Source: Ciborinia camelliae
Lineage: Eukaryota; Ascomycota; Leotiomycetes; Helotiales; Sclerotiniaceae
Direction of reading: 5' to 3'
DNA: 64,000 nt
NCBI GenBank assembly: GCA_025890175.1
Contig: JANPYM010000001.1
Location: 275,187 to 339,186 of the forward strand
Part shown: in pieces, positions 37,637 to 52,980 of the stretch
How positions within the stretch are numbered: the stretch's first letter is position 1
Layout of the letters: the number at the start of each line of letters is the position of its first letter
Program-made: the position numbers and the translations under genes
The notes under the pieces: generated by a model
The model's database searches: none
What the model was told of the DNA's origin: nothing
What the model saw: the letters and a program-made list of their open reading frames with translations, nothing else

Positions 37637-38076
37637 GGAAGGGGGGATATGAGGTTTTGAAAAATGTTGAGATAGAAGGGGGAATGCATATTAAAACCGC
37701 GATAGAGAAATGGCGTTGGCGAATGTTTTTAGGTTGGGTCAAACTGCTGTAGACCATCTGTAGCCTGAAATGGCCGGGGTTTGAAATTTGTTGTCATCAT
37801 TACATGCTTAAAGTGGTGGATTTAAAAAAAAAGTTCCATTGGAGATTTCAGAGTATTTTAAGATTATTTGAGTTTCAAAGACTGCCTTTTCAATGCTTAG
37901 GTGAAGGTATTTTGTGTCAGCAGCATCTGACCTCGCCATAATAAAACAATATACAGTTGTTCGCTCATAAACGCATATCGCTGATAGTCATACATCCAAC
38001 CTCTCTCCCCATTTCTCATTCTTGCGTTCGACTCCGCCTGTCAGAGCACCATTTTTTGCTATATCATTCGTGAGTT
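37637..38076. other. Convergent intergenic region
   Basis: The 3' ends of MON2 (plus) and the stomatin-like gene (minus) converge here. An A-rich tract at about 37824-37833 may belong to a polyadenylation region. No gene is seen. Confidence 0.5.
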
Positions 38077-39383
38077 TTACTTTTTGGTGGCGTTTTCGAA
38101 GGATTCAAGCATGCTTCTCTTCATCTCGTCATTGGGAGATTCGTTTTCTGCACTCCTCTGCTCGGCATTCTTTTGACCCTTTAAGACCTTTGCAGCCATG
38201 GTTTTCGCTTGCGCATCACCAACTTTTCCATAAACTGCCATGGCGCTAGCAATCATACTTCCAATATCTCCCACATTTCCAGGAACCACAACTGCAGTGC
38301 CTTCTTTGGCAAGCTTGCCAAATGCATCCACGTATTTTTCAGCCACACTAAGACTGACAGCTCCTTGCGCCGATTCCTCTCCTGCAGCAATTGCCTGAGC
38401 TACTGCCTCAATACCTGCAGCTGTAGCCTTTGCCTTCAACAGGATAGCTTCAGCCTCACCACTCGCCATGTTGATTTGCTCGCTCCTCAAAGCCTCGGAT
38501 GCCAAGATGACACTTTGCTTTCGTCCCTCTGCGATATTGATGGCACTCTGTCTCTGACCTTCGGAATCGAGAATTTCCGCACGTTTGCTGCGTTCAGCTG
38601 TGACCTGTCGATGCATAGCTTCCATAACTCCTTCAGGTGTGTGAATATCTCTAATTTCGTATCGCAAACAAATAACACCCCATTCTTGTGCCGCTTCGTT
38701 AATGGCAGCTGTAATGTTGGTGTTCAGGGCAGCGCGCTCCTTGAGGACTTGATCGAGGGTAAGTTGTCCTATCTCCGAACGCATAGTTGTTTGTGCCAGT
38801 TGAGAGATAGCATACTCGGCATCTTCCACTCCATAACTTGAGATGACTTAGTATTTTCCTTGGGCCAAAGAACAAAGGAGAATTACCTAGCCTTATACGC
38901 ATCGAAGACTCGGGTATAAAGCACACCATCAAGCTCCAAAGTAACGTTGTCGGTGGTGATAGCACTCTGGCTAGGAATCTCGATAGCAGACTCCTTTAAG
39001 CTCTTAACATATGCTATCTTATCTATTATTGGCAATAAAATGGCGAGACCAGGCTCCAATATTCGGTTGAACTTTCCCATGCGTTCGACAATCCATGCCG
39101 TTTGTTGAGGGACAAATCGAATAATGGTATTTGCGGGTAATGAAGGTCGCTGAAAATATGAGGTCGGCGCATTCGAGTTATGAATTCCCATCAACCCACT
39201 ATTTGGCGCTCTTAATCTCGGAGAGACATGGAGCTGTCGTCGTTGCTGTGTGTATCTTTGAGAGAGAATTATTTGAGCTCTAGGCACGAGAACTCGTGAA
39301 GTAATTTTGGGCAGAGATGCCGATATACTGTGAGATAGTACGGGCGCATTCATGGCCATGCGACAAGTTGCCTCTAAAGACAT
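38077..39383 (-). CDS. Mitochondrial stomatin-like protein 2 (SPFH/band 7)
   Basis: Two exons (39383-38887 and 38836-38077) give 418 aa. The basic, Ser/Arg-rich first 60 residues (QRYTQQRRQLHVSPRLR) look like a mitochondrial presequence. The SPFH/band 7 domain follows with RFVPQQTAWIVERMGKFNRI, EPGLAILLPIIDKIAYV, and across the splice FDAYKASYGVEDAEYAI, then GVICLRYEIRDIHTPEGVMEAM. An Ala/Glu-rich coiled coil (about 260-340) mediates oligomerisation in this family. In animals SLP2 organises cardiolipin-rich inner-membrane domains and scaffolds proteases such as YME1L; the fungal role is presumed similar. Two later in-frame ATGs (residues 9 and 11) are alternative starts. It is head-to-head with the WBP4-like gene. 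Confidence 0.94.
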
Positions 39384-39727
39384 CGTTTCGATTTAAATAT
39401 TTCTATGGGGACGATAGATGTCATTCGTGACGGCCTTCGAACATCATAAAGTTCATGTATGGTGGAGCTGGTCCGGAGAAACTACACACTAGTGAGCGGC
39501 CGCATCGGTCCGTGCCGGAGGGTGATAAGCCATCTCCTCTCACTTTCCAATATCAACTATCTATCTTAAATAACTGTACTTGATAACAATAACTACCTGC
39601 AAAGTTTCCAACACATTCGATTGATCTACGATATATTTCCGTACACTCGACGATAAATAAATAATCAGAACCGGGATTTTATATTATATTTTGAGAGTAA
39701 CCAATCAGTTAAAAGTCTCTCGATAAG
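39384..39727. promoter_or_regulatory. Short bidirectional promoter
   Basis: Only 344 bp separate the start codons of the stomatin-like gene (minus) and the WBP4-like gene (plus), so the two share their upstream region. I identify no specific site beyond a NotI-like GCGGCCGC at about 39497-39504. Confidence 0.55.
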
Positions 39728-40619
39728 ATGTCTGAGTACTGGAAATCAACTGTAAGTTAGTTACAAAGCCAATTTTGACCTGCAATCATGCTAATATATC
39801 CCATAGCCCAGCTACTGGTGCAAGCACTGCAAACAATATGTCAAAGATACCAAGCTCGAGAAATCAAACCATGAAGCCAGCCCCCGACATCAAGGCAATC
39901 TCAAGCGTTTTTTGCGCGACTTACATCGTGGCCATGAGAAAGACCAAAGGGAAAAGGACCGAGCGAAGGACGAAGTCGCGCGACTCAACGGTATAGTGAG
40001 TGGAAGCGGCGAAGCAGGAAGTTCTTCGCAATCCTCTAGACCTACGTCATCGGCGCCGAAACCGCCAGCCACAGCCTCGCAACAAAAACAACAATTGGCG
40101 CAGTTGGCGGAGCTGGGTGTGAGTGTTCCAGATGAGTTCCGATCCGATTTGGCCATGGCAGGAGAATGGAAGGTCACTTCTGAACGTGTTATTGATGGCG
40201 GGGATGGAGAAAAGAAACCAGACGCACTTGCATTGGGTGTTCGGAAAAGGGAAGCCGAAGATGGAGATGAAGAGGCGATTGAGGCAAAAAAGAGAAGATG
40301 GGGTACGGCAATTCGCACATACCCTACAGAGCACGACGACGACGATCTAGACGCTTTGTTGAGCAATACTACTAATGGAAAGACTCCAGCTTTGAAGTCC
40401 GAGACAACCGACACTATCAAAATAGAGATAAAAAAGGAAAACGACGAGGGTACAGAGGCTTTGTTGAGCAGTCAAGGGAAGGAACCGGCCGTGAAGTCTG
40501 AGACCGAGGATGATGTTAAAACTGATATAAAAAGACTGCCAGAGGCCACAGATAGTGAGCCAGCAGCGGCAGGAGTAGTTTTCAAGAAAAGAAAAGCCAA
40601 AAATATCCGCCAAAAATAA
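39728..40619 (+). CDS. WBP4/formin-binding-like U1-type zinc finger protein, spliceosome associated
   Basis: Exon 1 is only 24 bp (39728-39751) and joins exon 2 (39807-40619) to give 278 aa. The N-terminus MSEYWKSTPSYWCKHCKQYV carries a U1-C/matrin-type zinc finger (Cys13, Cys16, His29, His35), as in WW-domain-binding protein 4 (FBP21), a pre-spliceosome component. The C-terminal half is Glu/Lys-rich and disordered, with near-repeated GTEALLSSQGKEPAVKSE and DALLSNTTNGKTPALKSE segments and a KKRK basic end that may act as a nuclear signal. The segment KKRRWGTAIRTYP is short and conserved-looking. WW domains, present in animal WBP4, are not seen. The intron has a GTAAGT donor and a GCTAAT branch site. 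Confidence 0.88.
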
Positions 40620-42000
40620 AAGACGATGGACGAAAATTTCAAGAATGACCTAAAAATCAAAATCAAGCAACCCATTCCCGCCATTGACAGCCCATTCTTC
40701 CAAATGCTCACTGCACGGTTCGAGCACGGCTGAAATTATAGTGGGTTGGGTGGGGAGATCTTACATCTCGCGGGGGCGGGCGGGGTACGTACTGTACCTC
40801 AAACCTACAGAGGTCCATATTATATTCCATCTCGCGATCGGATCCAGAAACTTCACACCAGATCCTATCGTTTTTGTGAATCGACTAGATACCTCGTAGA
40901 TACCTCGTAGATACCTCGTAGATACCTCGTAACCCCGAGACCTTTTCCTAAAGGAAACCAAACCGTATCTCATAACTTTCTCGTCGCTTCTTTCTTCGCG
41001 AGCGAGCGATCTCGATTAGAGAGGGAGGGTAGAGGGTAGAGGGCCATTGTGATGGAGAATACCTAGTAAAAGAGCAAAAGAGCAAAATATACTATAGCAA
41101 AAAAAGCATAGCAAAATAAATAAATAAATAAATAAATAAATACAACCCGACCCGATTGGGCAAGGGTAGATAGAAAGGCCGTTAAAGACTCCCTCGTTCA
41201 TATGTTCGTTTATACATTTATACGTTCATGCGTTTATAACCCGGTTAATCCCCAGCGTGCATCTATTCATCTATCCATCCATCTATCCATTTATCCTGCA
41301 TGCTAAAGTAAAGCAAGTAAGGTAAGTCATCCCCGATGTCACGCTCTGAGAAACCAAACCCTCAAAGGAAAAAATCGCCCAGCAAGCAAGCATTTGAAAT
41401 ATGCATAGGTAGGTAGGTAGGTAGGTAGGTAGGTAGTTTGAATTTATAATATCATCTATCAACAATATCCATAATGAAGCGCCCGATCCCACACCCGATC
41501 CCACACCTGCACCCACACCCACACCCGCACCCGCACCCGCACCCGCACCCGCACCCGCACCCGCACCTACACCGACACACCCATCGGCGCTCCCAAAAGA
41601 ACCCTCCCTCCTACACCCACCACCATGTGCAACAAGACCCAAACCCCAACCCACCAAAGCCTGCGCAAGGCAGACTACACACGAGAAAAATAAACCGTGC
41701 ATGGTCCGACCCTCGAGAAACTAATCCGTCGCCACGTACGCCTATAAACCGTTGTAAGATATTACCTTCTCGTATTCATTCATCCCCGCCACAATCCGTC
41801 AACCGTCTCGCTTGTGAGGGGGAGAGAAAACCCACCGCATACGCATACATACATGTAAGTCATGTGTATGGGGTTGTATGCAGAAAAGAAATCCATCGCA
41901 GTATCATATCAACTTTGGGAATTATCCACGCATCGCATAGCATCTCATCTCATCATCTCATCATCAACTTATGTCTGCCCTATCACTTTCTCTTCTTTCT
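40620..42000. repeat. Intergenic region packed with simple repeats
   Basis: Contains four direct copies of a 12-bp AGATACCTCGT-type unit (40886-40931), an AAAT run (41114-41142), an AGGT run (41405-41436) and a CACCCG/CACACC tract (41490-41572). Open frames here are translations of the repeats. It presumably includes 3' UTRs of the WBP4-like gene and SIP5. Confidence 0.65.
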
Positions 42001-44598
42001 TTATTGGGCTATCTCGGCATTGGCCTTGTGTTCAAAAGTCGATCCTAGTTGTTTTCCATTCTCCTCCGCTCGGCCCATGACCGCTGGGGTATCCGGTGTA
42101 ATCATGAGCTGAGGTGTGACAATGTTAGCATTGATGTTTGTATCTGGAATCTGGAGCCCAGCCAGAACCGTATGGGTGCGCTCTACATCTTCGAGTCGCG
42201 CCAAAGAAGCTGGAGCTCGTATAGTCTCGATGCTTACATCCATATGTTGGGAGGCGGTTTCATCTCGGCTTCCATGTCTAGAACCTGAAGCTTTGTGTGA
42301 ATTTTCAACATGATCTGCACTAACCCTTTTCTCATCATCGTCCGTTTCAACCATAGCCGTAAGACTTCGAAAATTAAACAAAGGCTCCGTTCCTGCATCG
42401 CCATCTTCGTTGCCCTCGTAACTCGTCCCAGTAGCACCAGGGCTTTCGATGCTTGCAGAGGAGCCTTGAGCATTGGTACCATTGCCAGAATCAACCAACG
42501 AAGATGAGGCACTAGATGCGGTACTCATTTGCCGTAGATGAGAAGGTCTGTCGGGAGCTGTAGGTGAAGGAATAGACTGATGAGTTTCTAACAAGCTAGA
42601 ACTGGTAGAAGGATCCGAATGCTGAGCACCTGGGAGCAATGGGTCCATATCACTCCCTTGATTTCTCTGAGAAGGCCGGTCTACACCTTTTCCTTTCCCC
42701 CGTACAGGCTCCTCAACTTCTTCGGGTGTCACCTCTGTAGCCAAATGGCTTGCGTTGCTATTACCTCTTTTTCTCCCAGTCAAAGAGGCAACTAGGTTTA
42801 ACGCACTCGAGCTGGCTGAACTTCCGCTGACGCCATATACTGACTTTCTCTCTTTCTTGTCTTTCTTTTTATCTTCCTTGGCCTGCTTCTTTGCCTGCTT
42901 TGCAGCCTCCTTGGCGGCTTCTTTGTCGGCTTTCTTCTTCCGCTCCTCTTCAGCCGCAATACTAAGTCTAATGGCCTCAGCCATCATCAAATCTTCCAGA
43001 TTTTCCCTTCTTCTTCGAGCACCATTAGTATCTTCAAGCTGTTCCACAGGAATCCTCGAATTGCTGTCACGATGTGGAGGTGTGGCAGTTTCGCTAGCTT
43101 CAGGGCTGTTATCGCTACGATGTCTACCAAAGCGGCTTCTAGAGAAAACAAAGCCGCGGTTCTCTGTGGCTCCAGGAAGCACAAAGGCGGCTGCGTGTAG
43201 TGCCGAAGCGGCGGCAGATCTTTTAGCCCTTTGTAAGTTGGCAGCTTCAAGTTTTGTTGACCAGTCCGGTCTGATACGATCGGTTGTAATGACATGAGAA
43301 TCGTTAGCCGACAATGAAGTAGCCCGGCGTCTGTCTATTCTTGGCGCGAGTCCCAGAGGAGAGTTGATCGATGATGATGATGACATGGCCGAAGAGAAGT
43401 TGGCTAGTTCCGGGGAGGGATTTGTATAAACAAGACCACGGCGGAAAGGCGGAGGCTCGTATGTGACTCCAAAGTCAGGCTGTTGACAATAAGGACAAGC
43501 GGCCGGTTCTGAAACCAACCATTCTATATCCTTAGCAGGATTCTGCTGGGCGTCAGGGGAGGCTGGTGGTGATTCGTGGTGTTCCGGCGGGTGTGGTTCT
43601 TGTCTCTTAATTTGCACAAAGCATTCCGAGCAAATACTTTGATCACAACATCGGGTCCTGTTGAGATATGGGGGGTACCAAATCAAGCATATCGAGCATT
43701 CTACAGAATCCTTATACAGGAAAGCCTCAATAGCATGACCATTTACTTTGTTATCTTTGGGTAATTGGATCTCTCGCTGTGTAACTCCTGGTGCTGAGGG
43801 TTCTTTCGATGTAGATTTCAAACCTAACGTTTTAGATCTAGGTCGAAGCAGAGAGGTGGAAGTCGCAGGAGCATTAAGGGGTGATGCTGGAGATGACGAG
43901 TTGAAGGCCGGGTGTGACTGGGAAAGGCCGACTGAATTGTCGTATGAAGTGGATTGGGTCAGTGAAGCTAGCGGCACCATTAGATTTTGTAGATTCGAAC
44001 TTGACGCATCCGGAGAATCGGAAGAATGAGGCCTGGCGATATCTTCGGCAGGTACTTCATCCGCGGCGGGAATGGGAAGACCTCTTCCAGCGGCGACCAA
44101 CTGATGTTCTGTCCAGTCCTTCTGGTAATCTTCCAAGCCTCTCCAAAAAGGTGCCACTCGTCGCTCAATCTTGTGCATGTCAGCATAATGCCTAGTCATA
44201 AAATATCATGGTCTCCAACATACCATCAACTGTCTTACTATCGCCTTATTAAAATCTTCTGGTCCAATGTAGACGCCCATTGTAACTAAATATCCACCAT
44301 CAACATGTTCCTCCTTAATGCTTCTCTCTCGCTCTTCTATCCTTGCAATCCTCTCCCTTTCCAATTTCCTCGCTTTGGCCTCGGCCCTCGTTTCCTTCCT
44401 CTCTGGCCCCTCATTATTTAAACCACCGGACACCAAAGATGCTACTAGATTGCGCCTGCTGCTTCTGCCAGTACGGGAAGGATATGCATCTTGTTCGGAT
44501 CGAGATGTTGGACCCGTCGTACCGCCGTCATGATGTCGGTGTCTATCACCATGAGGATCACCCCGCGGTGGGTTCATAGAGCTTTGCTGATGACCCAT
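42001..44598 (-). CDS. SIP5: SIP5-like RING-type protein
   Basis: Two exons (44598-44224 and 44169-42001) give 847 aa. SIP5 was named in yeast as an Snf1-interacting protein that links the kinase to the Glc7-Reg1 phosphatase under glucose limitation. The conserved core is present: [20 protein letters not shown] at the end of exon 1, then [21 protein letters not shown], then a RING-like set [27 protein letters not shown] with a distant [11 protein letters not shown]. Exon 1 begins MGHQQSS, so Gly2 could be myristoylated. A basic coiled coil ([20 protein letters not shown]) and a long acidic, Ser-rich tail fill the rest. The intron has GTATGT, a GCTGAC branch site and a CACAAG acceptor. Confidence 0.9.
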
Positions 44599-46656
44599 TT
44601 TGCAGTCGCAATGTCTGCCGAGATATAATCAGCTGTTCATCGAGAATTGGGACGACCAGAATGATATCCAAGATAAACTCGGGTGGGATTGTGTCAAGTT
44701 TTCGAGATTGAGATGTTGTGAATTTATGCAGGTTCTCGGCAAGCGTGGGGAGCTGTGATGGTAAGTTAAGGTTCGCCCGAGCACAGTGAAGCTCCACTGC
44801 CAATTTAGATCACCCGAGCCGATTCAGATAAAGACGAGTACCTTTTTGTTGTGGTTGTTGATTGATGGAGGGGGAGCTGGAGAGGATAAGATACAATCAG
44901 CTGCGACCTTTGTGATAAGGAAAAGTCATCTGCGTCGAAGGTCTGGGGACTCTTATTCTCGTTCTGATGATGGAAGGATTTATTGATAGAGGAAATAAAA
45001 TAAGATACGACGGTACTGTAAATGAAGGAAACAGGAAGAAAGAAAACAAGAAAGAAAGAAAGGCGGAGTGATGTTTTTGTTTTCGTAGCTGTTGATAACC
45101 TTACGAAGTTACGCTACGAGATAGGAGTGATCTCCCAATTGTATGACGGAAGAGTGGGTAAAGAAACGGAAGCAAAAGTCAATTTTCCTAATCAGAGTAA
45201 GAAGAGGTATTATTAGGTATGATATGATATGATATGGCGGTTGACCGTTGACCGTCGACCGTCGACCGTAGGATAGAGAAAAGGAAGATATGTAAATTTA
45301 TATTTTGAATACATACATACGATACCTAGCTAGGTACCTACTGTACATAAAGGTATTGTTGTCTCCTCTTCTCTCTTCTCCAGCTCATGACCATCTGATC
45401 TTACGACAGTCCTCAGTTCCAAGCTTTCATATCGAATTCAATAATATAAGAGGTTAATGTTTGTTGTTGTACGCCGTTTTCAGCCATCACCCATCCAAGC
45501 TAGAGCTAGGTATGTATTGGATCAATCAATCAATCAATCATGTTATCGATAGAATGGATAATGGAGGTCCTACCTACCTAGCTACCTGAGTAGGTATTGG
45601 GTATTGGATATTGTATATTGGATATTCCTTCTCCCTGTGATCTTTTCCATTTATCAATTTAACTTTCCCCAGAATTTTTATATCAATTACAGTCTTCATT
45701 CCGCATAATCCAATACCGCCCGGTATCTACGGAGTAGTACTCCCTACTATGTCCTCTGTACCAGTACCTGTACTTGAGTACTACCTACTAGGTACCTATC
45801 TAACTATCTACCTATCTGATTGATCCCGTTCTTTTATTCTCCAGCAGGAATCCGGGAATCTGGCTAGGTAGGTACCTAGGTAGGTATTCAGGTCGTACCT
45901 TATTTTACCTTTGCCCGTCAGGTACATACCTACCTAGGTACCTACATACCTCTCTATCTTATTAGATAGTCTACTAGGTCCTAGATAGTGGCTCCAACTC
46001 TTGCATCTGTACCGGAGCATACCTAGGTACCTACATATTATTTTATTATGCGTGACGACAATTTACTACCCACCTAAGGTACAAGCTACCTGCATTATTA
46101 GGTACCGACCTAGGTAGGTATTGAGGGGTCATTCAGTAGGTAGGTAGGTAATAAAAGTCTCAAGATTTGCCAAACAAGACTTTATTTATCAAGATCCATA
46201 TCATTCATTTGTATTGAATTATTTTAAATTGTTTTAAATGATTTCCGAAAATTAGTTATTGAATATACATAGGCTAAATTTGTTCCATACAGATTTATAG
46301 GTCAATTCATATCATTCAGGTCATTCATCCAACAAAATCCAGCAAAATCCATCCTGGGTGAATAAGGAATGATAATTAATGCGGAAATTCAGAAAGAGGG
46401 GATAGTAATAATTAAAATAATCTAACCCCACTGTTGCACTATGACCCGTGGACCCCTCTGTTTCTTTCTACAACCTAGACTCCAATACCTCAATATCTGG
46501 TTTATCATTCATTGAAACCACCGGGGAAGTACATACATACATACCTACCTAATATCCATCCTATCCATCCTGTACATATTTTTCTTTTCTTTTCTTTTCT
46601 TTCCACGGCAATCACTAGAGCATCCTTCCATACCTCCTTGATACCCGCATTCGAAA
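44599..46656. repeat. Long divergent intergenic region with GGTA/TACC repeats
   Basis: The SIP5 5' side and the AKR promoter share about 2 kb. Four copies of a GACCGT/GTTGACC unit lie at about 45240-45272. TACCTAGGTA palindromes and GGTA/TACC runs are dense between 45310 and 46150. CAAT repeats occur at 45525-45540. No supportable gene is present; the open frame just upstream of SIP5 is probably leader sequence. Confidence 0.6.
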
Positions 46657-47903
46657 ATGACGACTCGACCACCACTTTCCACGGTCCTTCCACCTCTCAT
46701 CTGCGGCACCGCAACGTTCAATAATCAATATAATGCAGACCCTTTCTCACTTCCCACAAACGCCATTGTGCAAAAAGCATTAGAATCAGGCGTAAATGCC
46801 TTCGATACCTCTCCATACTATGGCCCTTCGGAAGAAATCCTCGGTGTGTATATCATAGCTCCCTACTTCCCCTCCTCCCCTCTTCCCCAATCCCCCATCC
46901 CCCGCACCTCTTCCTTCCTTCCTTCCTTCCTTCCTCCCAAAATCAGAAATCTAACCAACCCAACCCAGGCCGCGCCCTCCAACAACCCGACATCCTCGCC
47001 CACCACCCCCGCTCCAGCTACCACCTCATAACCAAATGCGGACGCATCAGCGGTTCCGAATTCGACTACTCCCCCCCCTGGATCCAACACTCGATAGCGC
47101 GCTCCCTGACCCGTCTGCACACCACCTACCTCGACGTCGTCTATCTGCACGACGTAGAATTCGTATCGGCCCCCGAAGTCCTCGACGCCATCCACTGTCT
47201 GCGCGAGCTCCAAGCCCAGGGCACCATCCACTACATCGGCATCTCAGGGTACCCGGTACCGGTGCTCTGCGATCTCGCCGAGATGATCGTCCGGGAAACC
47301 GGCCGCCCGCTCGATTGCGTCATGAGCTACGCCCATTTCACCATCCAGAACCAGGCGCTGCATACGGTGGGGCTCGCGCGTCTGCGCCGCGCGGGCGTGG
47401 ATTGCGTGCCCAATGCCTCGGTCCTGGGCATGGGACTTCTGCGCAGCTCCGGCGTGCCGGACAACGGGAAGGTCGATTGGCATCCCTCGCCTGGGGAACT
47501 ACGAGCGCGGGTGCAAAAAGCGGCGCGCTGGGCCGAGGAAAGAGGGGAGCGATTAGAAGTTGTAGCGATCCGATGGGGACTTGAGCGCTGGGCGCTCGAT
47601 GGCCGAGTCGGCTCCGAACCCATGGGCGTATCGGTGATGGGCGTGAGTAGCATGGGAGAACTGGAGGAGACGCTGCGCGTGTGGAATGGCGTGTTGGATG
47701 GGTTCGAGATCTCCGGGCGAGCGGTGACGGAAGCGAAGAAACAATCGAGTTTGAAGAGGAGAGAAGAGGTCGAAGCCTTGGCCAAGGGGATCAGGCACAT
47801 TCTGGGAGATTATCGCGATTACTCGTGGGCGAGCCCGGAAGTTGGATTTGTGAATACCAGAGTCGTGAAGGGGGTTGTTGAGGAGAAGGCGAATGTGGTT
47901 TAG
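46657..47903 (+). CDS. Aldo/keto reductase, D-arabinose 1-dehydrogenase (ARA2) type
   Basis: Two exons (46657-46843 and 46969-47903) give 373 aa. ARA2-type enzymes oxidise D-arabinose (or L-galactose) with NAD+ to the lactone, leading to erythroascorbate. The catalytic tetrad of the superfamily is visible: Asp50 and Tyr54/55 (AFDTSPYYGPSE), Lys85 (LITKCG) and His123 (YLHDVEF). The N-terminus LICGTATFNNQYN and the late SVMGVSSMGELEETL are typical of the ARA2 branch. The 125-bp intron contains a CTTC microsatellite (46911-46936). Exon 2 is markedly GC-rich at third codon positions compared with neighbouring genes. Stop context is ordinary. Confidence 0.92.
46911..46936. repeat. CTTC microsatellite in the AKR intron
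   Basis: About six tandem CTTC/TTCC units lie inside the single intron of the aldo/keto reductase gene, in its pyrimidine-rich centre. Length variation would not affect the protein. Confidence 0.8.
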
Positions 47904-48471
47904 GATTTAGGAGGGGTTTAGTAGCAGACATTGATTGTCTCCTTGGGTCTCTTTTGTATGGATATGATCTGGGAGAAAAAGGCCCGCACGCTTAAAGTTT
48001 TGAATACACAAGCATTACATATAGGGATCAAGGAGTTATTAGTTATTTGCTTTCCATGAGATTTCATATCATTTAATGATTGCTTGATGCAATCATCATG
48101 CCCCTATGTAAAATCAAAACCAATCTACCTTTCTTTCCGTGGTGGATGAATAGTTGAAAATCCAGGAACTTTTGGAGAAATCATGTATACATCACAGAAA
48201 CATTTTTAGACCAACCCCAAAGTGAAAACCCACCATTGACCAGGTGCCAGAAAAGGCATGACGAAAGAAAGCTTTTGCAAGAAAGCTTTTGCAAGAGGCG
48301 ATATTTTGTTTTCTTCATATCAAAGCTCTAAAGGTCCACAACATGTCCAGAAGAACCACTTCACAAATTGTACGGGCAGTAAAAAAACTCCATGATACGC
48401 CATACTTCAAACGTTTTCCCATAAATTTAACCGAGCACTTTTTGTTGGTTCAAAAGTAAAACCTCATACAT
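47904..48471. other. Convergent intergenic region
   Basis: The 3' ends of the AKR (plus) and DAHP synthase (minus) genes converge here. A short direct repeat AAGAAAGCTTTTGCAAGAAAGCTTTTGCAAG-like sequence lies near 48265-48295. No gene is seen. Confidence 0.5.
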
Positions 48472-51500
<3,029 letters not shown>

Positions 51501-52452
51501 ATGTTCGAATCACAGTGGCCAAGTAGGAAGCGCGAAAGAGAAGACGAGGATGACTTTGATACATCGGGCTTTGGTGCCCACAGAAATGTAAGCAGTGCAG
51601 CCACTTCCATTTCAACTCACCCACAAAGGCCTCGACATTAATTTATGACTTGATTAGAAACGACACATAGCGAATTTACCGCATCGAACTTCACCACATA
51701 CCAAACGTCAGATTGCACCCAGTTTTACCCTAAATAATTCCACCCCATCGGCGCCCACTATCACTCCTGCAGACTCGGACTCGGAGGGAACTCCCAACAT
51801 TGCAGAGCCGACAAATTCATTTTATTCGTGGTCATCATCACAATCAACAGCCCTCAAACAAACCAATCATCATGAGCAAATGCACAGTCAGAACGAAACT
51901 TCTTTTTCGAGTCAGATGTCGGAGGGGCCTACTTATTCAGAAGATTTCGATATGACTGATAGTTGCATTCATCTATCTCCTGGACCATTCCAGCCAGATC
52001 CTTCTACGACATTAGCCAATCGAATTCCCACTCCAATCCACAGTTCCTTCTCCACCTATCTCCCAGATAAACCCCTCCACCCCATTCTCTCCAAACCAAA
52101 TTTCGGCGACGAAGCTTTCGTCGATTCTTTCCGTCGCGGTCGACGCCTACCAAGTCCCATCAGTGAAGGTGAAATGAGCCCTAGTATCATCGTTGACGGA
52201 ATCAACGATATGCAAATGGAAGTCGAGCCTTCCTTTTCCTCTCCTGAATTTGAGAAAGACCCCACTCCCCACAAGAAAGGCCATACGCGTTCCAAACACA
52301 GCTTGCGGAATTGGAATGGATCCACCGGAGATCTTGCGGGGAATCTAAATGGAGTGGGGACAAAGAAGAGCTTTAGTATGGGGTATAGGGCGGATTGTGA
52401 GAAGTGTCTGAATAAGGTTCCGGGGCACTTTAGTCACATAATTACGTATTGA
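51501..52452 (+). CDS. Conserved fungal protein of unknown function with C-terminal Cys/His motif
   Basis: Two exons (51501-51587 and 51658-52452) give 293 aa. The N-terminus is charged (SRKREREDEDDFDTSGFG), followed by a basic segment, KRHIANLPHRTSPHTKRQ, and a long Ser/Pro-rich disordered middle. The last 25 residues, MGYRADCEKCLNKVPGHFSH, form a compact Cys/His motif that I associate with a conserved family of small filamentous-fungal proteins; the CxxC..H..H spacing could bind zinc. No enzymatic function is evident. The intron has GTAAGC, a TTGATTAG acceptor and restores phase. The start is the first ATG. Confidence 0.85.
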
Positions 52453-52980
52453 TTGATGTTGATGGGTTATGATAATGCAGGAACGGGCGTGGGGAAAGAT
52501 TTTGGAATGGGGGTTCATGGGTATGGGCTATCGATGCTCATGTGAATGGGGTGAAGTGATGCCAATATAATTAAAATTACCTGTTCGCTCTTCAGCGAGG
52601 CGTTGAGGCATCTCGGATAAAAACAAATGACGAACAGTCAATATTGCTAGTAATAATGAGATTTATATACCTACCTACCCATCACCCTCTCTCTGCCCAT
52701 CCTGGATATACACCATGGTGATTTATCATACCTAGGTACCTCCTCAATATCCCACCCAACCCGAATCCGAATCGGACGAATGTCATTCAACCTTTTCAAT
52801 CCCTACCTACCTACCTAGGTACCTATTCCGAGTCGACGCCAATATTTCGCACTTTTTTGATCTGGTGGTTCTGAACACTCTTTTGCGCCCCTTTGCGCCC
52901 CTTTCTTTATCTGACTATGGATGTTATGTTATAGGTAGGTGTTATAGGTATTATATTTGCAACATACATAGACTGATTCT
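52453..52980. other. Intergenic region, no gene seen
   Basis: The 3' flank of the preceding gene, with scattered TACCTACC and TACCTAGGTACC words (52670, 52735, 52805). It leads into the long minisatellite. Confidence 0.5.

Noticed and set aside
41474..42112. Plus-strand frame starting MKRPIPHPIPHLHPHPHP
   Set aside because: Translation of the CACCCG microsatellite followed by SIP5 3' flank; no domain and no splice support.
44558..44803. Minus-strand frame MAVELHCARANL... upstream of SIP5
   Set aside because: Overlaps the SIP5 start in another frame; likely 5' leader or small upstream ORF without conservation evidence.
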